Assembly: GCF_003286085.1 (NCBI RefSeq)
Contig: NW_020825289.1
Location: 7,006,001 to 7,070,000 of the forward strand
Source: Drosophila persimilis
Lineage: Eukaryota > Arthropoda > Insecta > Diptera > Drosophilidae
Direction: 5' to 3'
DNA length: 64,000 nucleotides
The stretch's first letter is position 1. Each line of letters starts with the position of its first letter. A program made the translations under genes and the position numbers. Under the pieces are notes generated by a model. It searched no databases, was not told where the DNA came from, and worked only from the letters and a program-made list of their open reading frames with translations. Positions 41,301 to 47,300 of the stretch are shown here, piece after piece.

Positions 41301-44300
41301 AAACATAAGAATCAATTTCATCCGTCTTTCCATCGATAGTTCCTACTAATTGAGAGAGCAGCTGCCCGGAGTGTTCCGGAATACATGCCAAACGAAACGA
41401 AAAATTCCAGTGTCGTCGAAAGAAAGATTAACGCCACTGATTGGGCCAAGGTGCGGAGAGAGCAAGGTCAACCCATAGAAGAAATGGCCCCCGATTCCCA
41501 GTTACCTCAGTACCCATATTTCAGCTCAATCAAGCACTTGGCCCGCACTAATAAGAGCAGTCTCAATAATACCAATCTCACTTCCACTGAGCCGTCTATA
41601 CCCTTTGGCTTCGACACATCGCATCTGCCCTGCGATTTGGATTCGGGGGGACGAGAGTCCGTTGTGTGGGCTTTTCCAACTTATTGCGTCTGGGCATGGA
41701 ACAACAAATACAACGATGAAAAGAGCTATCGCGTCTTCAAGATCTTTCAACTGGAGGGCTTCTTCTTTGGCCAATACTACGAGCGTTTAAAGCGCTTCGA
41801 GATGGATCCGAAAGTATGGGATTATACGAAAACAGGAGTCTCATAGAGAATCTTCTAAGGGCAACATTTAAATTTTCTGTAATACGGTCTACGATGGTTA
41901 ACGCTTATTTAAGCCGTGTTAAATTTGTTGTTATGTCAAAATATATGTATATATGTGTATCGAAATATTCGAAAGTGTAACAAAAGTTTGTCCCGCAAAA
42001 TGAGAAGATCGATAATGAAATGAAATCTTAAGCGAAAAGAGAGAATTTGCTAATAGAGGCAACTCCAGTCTATAATTTCTAGCTACACATCTTTCGAAAT
42101 CTACTCGAAATCTTCCCGAAACACTCGAAAGTGGAATATGCGTGCTCATTCCTTGAATTTTATACACGAAAATTCTGGTCTATGACTCTGATTGGAAGAT
42201 GCATCATGATGTCATGACAAGAAGAACGAAAATTATCTGTGACTGATTGACCTCGTTAGGTGTTTGTTTTTTCCTGAGTAATTAATCAATTAGATACGAC
42301 AATCGCTCTTCAATCGCTGCCGTAGAGCCTTCTTAGAAACAAGCTAAAATAGATTACAAATGCGAACGGAAATTCGATACTTTCGTAATGCTTTTTCGCT
42401 GTTTGTTCGGGCGAAAAGTGGGGAGGAAATTGAAAGAGTCGCCAGCTGTTCTTTTTCCCAGAACGAGCGGATTCCAACGCTCAGTGTGGGACTGGAACTG
42501 GAACTGGAACTGGGACTGGGACTGGGACTGGGGCGTATGCAAGTATTTTTCTGATTCAAGAATATGGATTGATTTCGTCCTGCCGATTTTGGAGACAACT
42601 CAACGCTCATCTCAGACGCACACAATTATAAATGATTTCTTCTTCATTTTATTTTAATTGCGGCAGCGTTCGTTTTCTCTGATGAATATAATCAATCAAA
42701 TTTCCAACGTCTTTCTCCTCCTTGGAAATGTATTTGGGCCAAAAGCAAATAAGGTGCAACGCCCTAAGTGAATTGGATGGCGTGTTTCGTTCGGTCGGTC
42801 TGGGGCGATTTTTATCTGCCCTTTCTTCCCCCATATCTCGGCTAGCATTTGTGTGTGTAATTTGTAATTTTGCGGATCATCAATCAGCTGTCGTCAGCTG
42901 TCGAGCTGCGATTGCGTCCCCACCATAAAGCGTTACAGAGGAGAGGTGCGGACAGAGAAGCTCTGATTTATCGATGACTGGCCGAAACACGAGTCGTTTG
43001 TTCCTTTTAATTATACGAAATCTCCCGTCCCTCTGTCATCTATTTGCGGGGTTCGAGGGAATTCTTCTTTGCTACGTACCGAGAAAGATGTCCTTAGATT
43101 TGACTATCAGGAAGCAGGCTTCTATTGATATCTACTGATATGTGCTTCTGTTTTTGGAGAACATTGTTTGGGGTTCGCTGTTAATTATAATGAAGGAATT
43201 GGAGCACACACTTTCTTACTGCGTAATTTTGTGCATCAAATATTCACATAGTTTGCATATTCACCTAGTTGTCTTGACGAACAGAAACTTGATGCCTGTG
43301 CTGAAAAGTTTTCCACAAAGTGCACAGAGCAAAAACCGTGGACTACTCGCATGACAAGGGATTCATATCCTCTTGACACTTGAATGTGCTGCTCCTTGCC
43401 CCCTCTATTCCTATTCAGGAAACATCGAATATTGTATACCCGCACTGTTTTCTGTTTCAATTAAACTTCAAAGAGCAACAGCAACAGCAGCAGCAGAGCT
43501 CCCACATAAGCTTCAATTTCTTCTACCTTTTAATTAATTTTAAATTGCACAATCAAGTGCAAGACAGACACTAAAACAGAATGGAAATCGAGCCATGGCG
43601 GGCGTGGGGGTGCGGGTTGGAAAAATATGATGAGTTTCTTTTGTGTACAAATATTTTGTATCATTAAAATTTCAAGAGAATTTATATTCTCAATGCGAAA
43701 AGGTTTTTATTCTCTCTTTTTTCCGCATTTCATAGGCAAAGAAAAACATTGCCTTCAGTGGAGCTTCAATTTTATTTATTTATTTCCGGAAGCGTGCCCT
43801 TGAGAATGGGGCTTTCTCTTGGGCTTTCTCCTGGCCATCGCACCACACTCCCCCAAGATACTAATACAGATGCACACACACAAACACACCATCGTTGTTC
43901 ATTAGATTTTGTTGCTCTCCACGCTTTTTGCGGCACTCGCGCGTGTCTGAGCCCTGGCCCAGGAGTTCTTCAAAAGTTTTCATTGCTCCCTCCCATTGCC
44001 AGCCACGCCCCTTAAGCGTGTCTTAGGCCATGGGGGCAATGGTGGCAATGGCAATGGTTTCCTGGTGGCTTTCTTTGACCATTTGGCTGTGCTATGCCTC
44101 TAATGAAAACATAATAAAAATTTTGCGCTTTTCTGCCTTCCCAAGTGGCTGTGAAATTTTTTGATGACTTTGCCAGCTTGTGGGAATCGTGCCTGCCCCT
44201 GTCACTGTCGCTGGTTGTACATATACTTACTAAGCGAACTGTGTTTCTCTCTGCTTTTCGCCCATTTAGTTTAATGTAATTAAGTTCTCTGGTCCGAGAG

Positions 44301-47300
44301 TGACGGCAAAGTGTGCCTCTCTCAATGGAAATTGTCTTATGGGGCGATAATTATTTGATGATGTCACAATATATTTTGCATTTTGCAGTAGATCCTGAAC
44401 AATTGTTCAATTAACTGAAGGTATTTCCATAATCCGTAGAATATCTCCAGGCACTGTCGAATTTTCATTGCTTTGCATGTTAAAAGTTTTTCCCAGGACA
44501 AAGTTTTCAAGTTTCCAGAGTCGCATAAAATATTTATGGTATTGATTGGTGGGCTGAACACGAGTTTCGAAGTTCGGCCACAATTGATTCCCAGCCTAAC
44601 AAATCAATCATTTGGACACCGGCCCCTTACTCTCTACTAGAATCCAGTGCGGCTCCTCCGCCAACCTGCTTCCTGCTCCAGGAGCAGGAGGAGAAGCGCA
44701 CAGTCACTTTGAAACTGACACGGCTACGTTGCACCCACTTTCGTGGCGCAAATCTCATTTCCCTTGTGGCTGCAAAAACCACTGAAAAAAGTACCCCTTC
44801 TCCGAGGCTCTAAAATCCTTTCCTCTTTTTTTGGCGTGTGGTGCTGGGGGATAACCCAATTTGATGGCCACTGCTTCTCCACTGCTCTCTGCTTACGTCA
44901 CAGCTTCGCACCTCGCACAACTTGCTTTCTGTGTCACACACACACACACACACACACAAACTCAGGCATATAGAGAAAGAGAGGCACACACAGAGAGAGA
45001 GAGAGAGAGAGAGTCATGGCTCTACAGAGAGCTCTACATTATGGCCAAAAAGTGGACGAAACAAAACAACAAAATTCCATTGGAATGAGGGGCATAAAAA
45101 ATGGTAACAAAATTACATACATCAAAGGTGTTTTTTTTTTGTTTTACTCTTTTATGAATATACGAGTGTGAGAAGAGTGAGAGAGGGGGGATACGGATGA
45201 GAGAGGGGATAAGCCAGCATGTTGTTTAAGGGTTGCTGCGGGCCCGGTTCCTACTGCTCTTGGCCCCCACGCCGCTGCTGGGGCTGCTGCGGCTGCTGTT
45301 GCCGCTGACCAATGGACCATGTAATTTTTTGGCAAGCATCCTTTGGAGTTTTTTTTTTTTTTTTGGAAGGGGGAATGAGGCTACTCTGCTGCTGCGGCCT
45401 TTGGCCCCTTTTTGTCTGACGATTGCTTTTCCATGTTACCTTTCCACCCACATGATGAATGTGCGATGGGCTCGTGACCGGGTCCAGCCTCAACTCATCT
45501 TTTTTTGGTCAAATAAACTTGGCAAATATGCCGCGGCGGCCTTAGTTTGAAGCCAAAGCACGCGCCGATTGACATCATTAAGCTGGGGCCAAAGAGACGC
45601 CAAAAGGGGTAGAGCCACTAAATCATGTTTTGCCCAACAAAAAATATGACAACAAAAAAGTGAATGCACAGCCAAATGAATGGCCCACAAGGGATCCACG
45701 GGTAGCAGCACATGAGTATATTATATAGTACGATAGGAGAATGTAAAGGGTTTTGATTTATGCAAAATAGTTTAATTTCGGGATGCGATAACAAAAGAGT
45801 TGACCCGGAAAATGTACTCATTTAAGGGGCACTCGATATAGTTCGATAAAACCGATCCACAATAAAATGGCATATACAAAAAAGACGCTATATATGTACA
45901 TAAGAATCTCCTTATTGTACTGTTTTCGGTTCCCTCTCTCTCTCTGACTCTTGACGTGTATATGTAGATCGATGTGCTGTGCCAAAATGTTCAAAGTTGG
46001 GTTCTTTTATCGGTTACTCTCCGTTCTTACTGTCACTGAGATCCATGTTCCTAGATTCTGCGACTTCCTCTACTTTGGCTCGAGGATATACCAATGTGAA
46101 CAGGAGTAGCAACCAAAACAATCCATAGCCGGCTCCAGATGCTTAAGTACCTACATCCATTTCTCTGAATAGATCTATAAACAAGGAAGGAGACAGGCCG
46201 TAAAGTTGATAAACCAAAACCCCAAAGCGTCGCCTGCACACATCGTTTCTGTCTGGTTTCGCACATGTGCTCCCCTACGAAATGTGCTGCTGTTTGCGAG
46301 ACTTCTCGCCTTGTTTGCACATGGTTATTGATAGTGCTTCAATCTGAGGAAATAATAAATAAATGAGCCTAACGTCACGGCTCATGTCGTTCGGTTGCCT
46401 TCCTACGTCTGCAACCTCTCCTCCCGACTCTCCACTCCTCTTCAGTCTTTTCTTCTTTCCCTTAAGTACACGCACATATACTCATATGCATACATATACA
46501 TATACAGAGGCATTCACTCACGAGATTTTCTCCTCCTTCTCCTGCTCCAGCTACTGTTTTTCATTCGCATTTTCTTTGACGCTCCTTCCCTTCAGTTTCT
46601 CAATTTCCCACAGAGCTGCCAACATTTTTCACATCTTTCTCGCTCTCTGTCTTGCTCTCTCTCCCCTTTGTGTGTCCGTGTGTGTTTTGTGTGACGTATA
46701 CGCAACGTATGGCACATTTTTTTAAATGGCCGCCAGCACAGTACAACAGGCCTCCTGCAACTGACAGGACACACTGCCTATGACGACTGCTGCCAGAGGC
46801 CAACATTTTCTTCAGTTATTTAGCGTGCCTCCCAGCGGTCTACCATCCCGCAGCCGCCTCCTTCTACTGCACCTTTTCACAAACAGCAAATTGTTTTTCC
46901 TCTGACTCCTCCCTCGGCTACGCCTATGACTCTGCCTATATGTAGCATTTTTATGTACACATATACATATGTATAAATGTATATCCCCTCCGACATCTCA
47001 ATTCGTAGACACTGCAGTGCAGTTTGTATCGGGGCTTACAAGTTTTCTTATTGCAATGGAAATTAACATTTTTCCACTGCAATATACACCCTTACATTCG
47101 CACAGGGAACAGGAAACAGGAAGCAAGAAGAGGCACAAATTTCCTCACATATGAGGGACATGCGAGGCTTCCCGCACTTGTGAAATATTTCATTGACATT
47201 GCGTATACGCCCTGACGTCCGTCCGTGCTGTCATTAAGTAATCTGTTTGACTCGATGCTTCTGCGTGGCTCTGCTCTCTGCTTTTGGCGGTTCCACCTGC

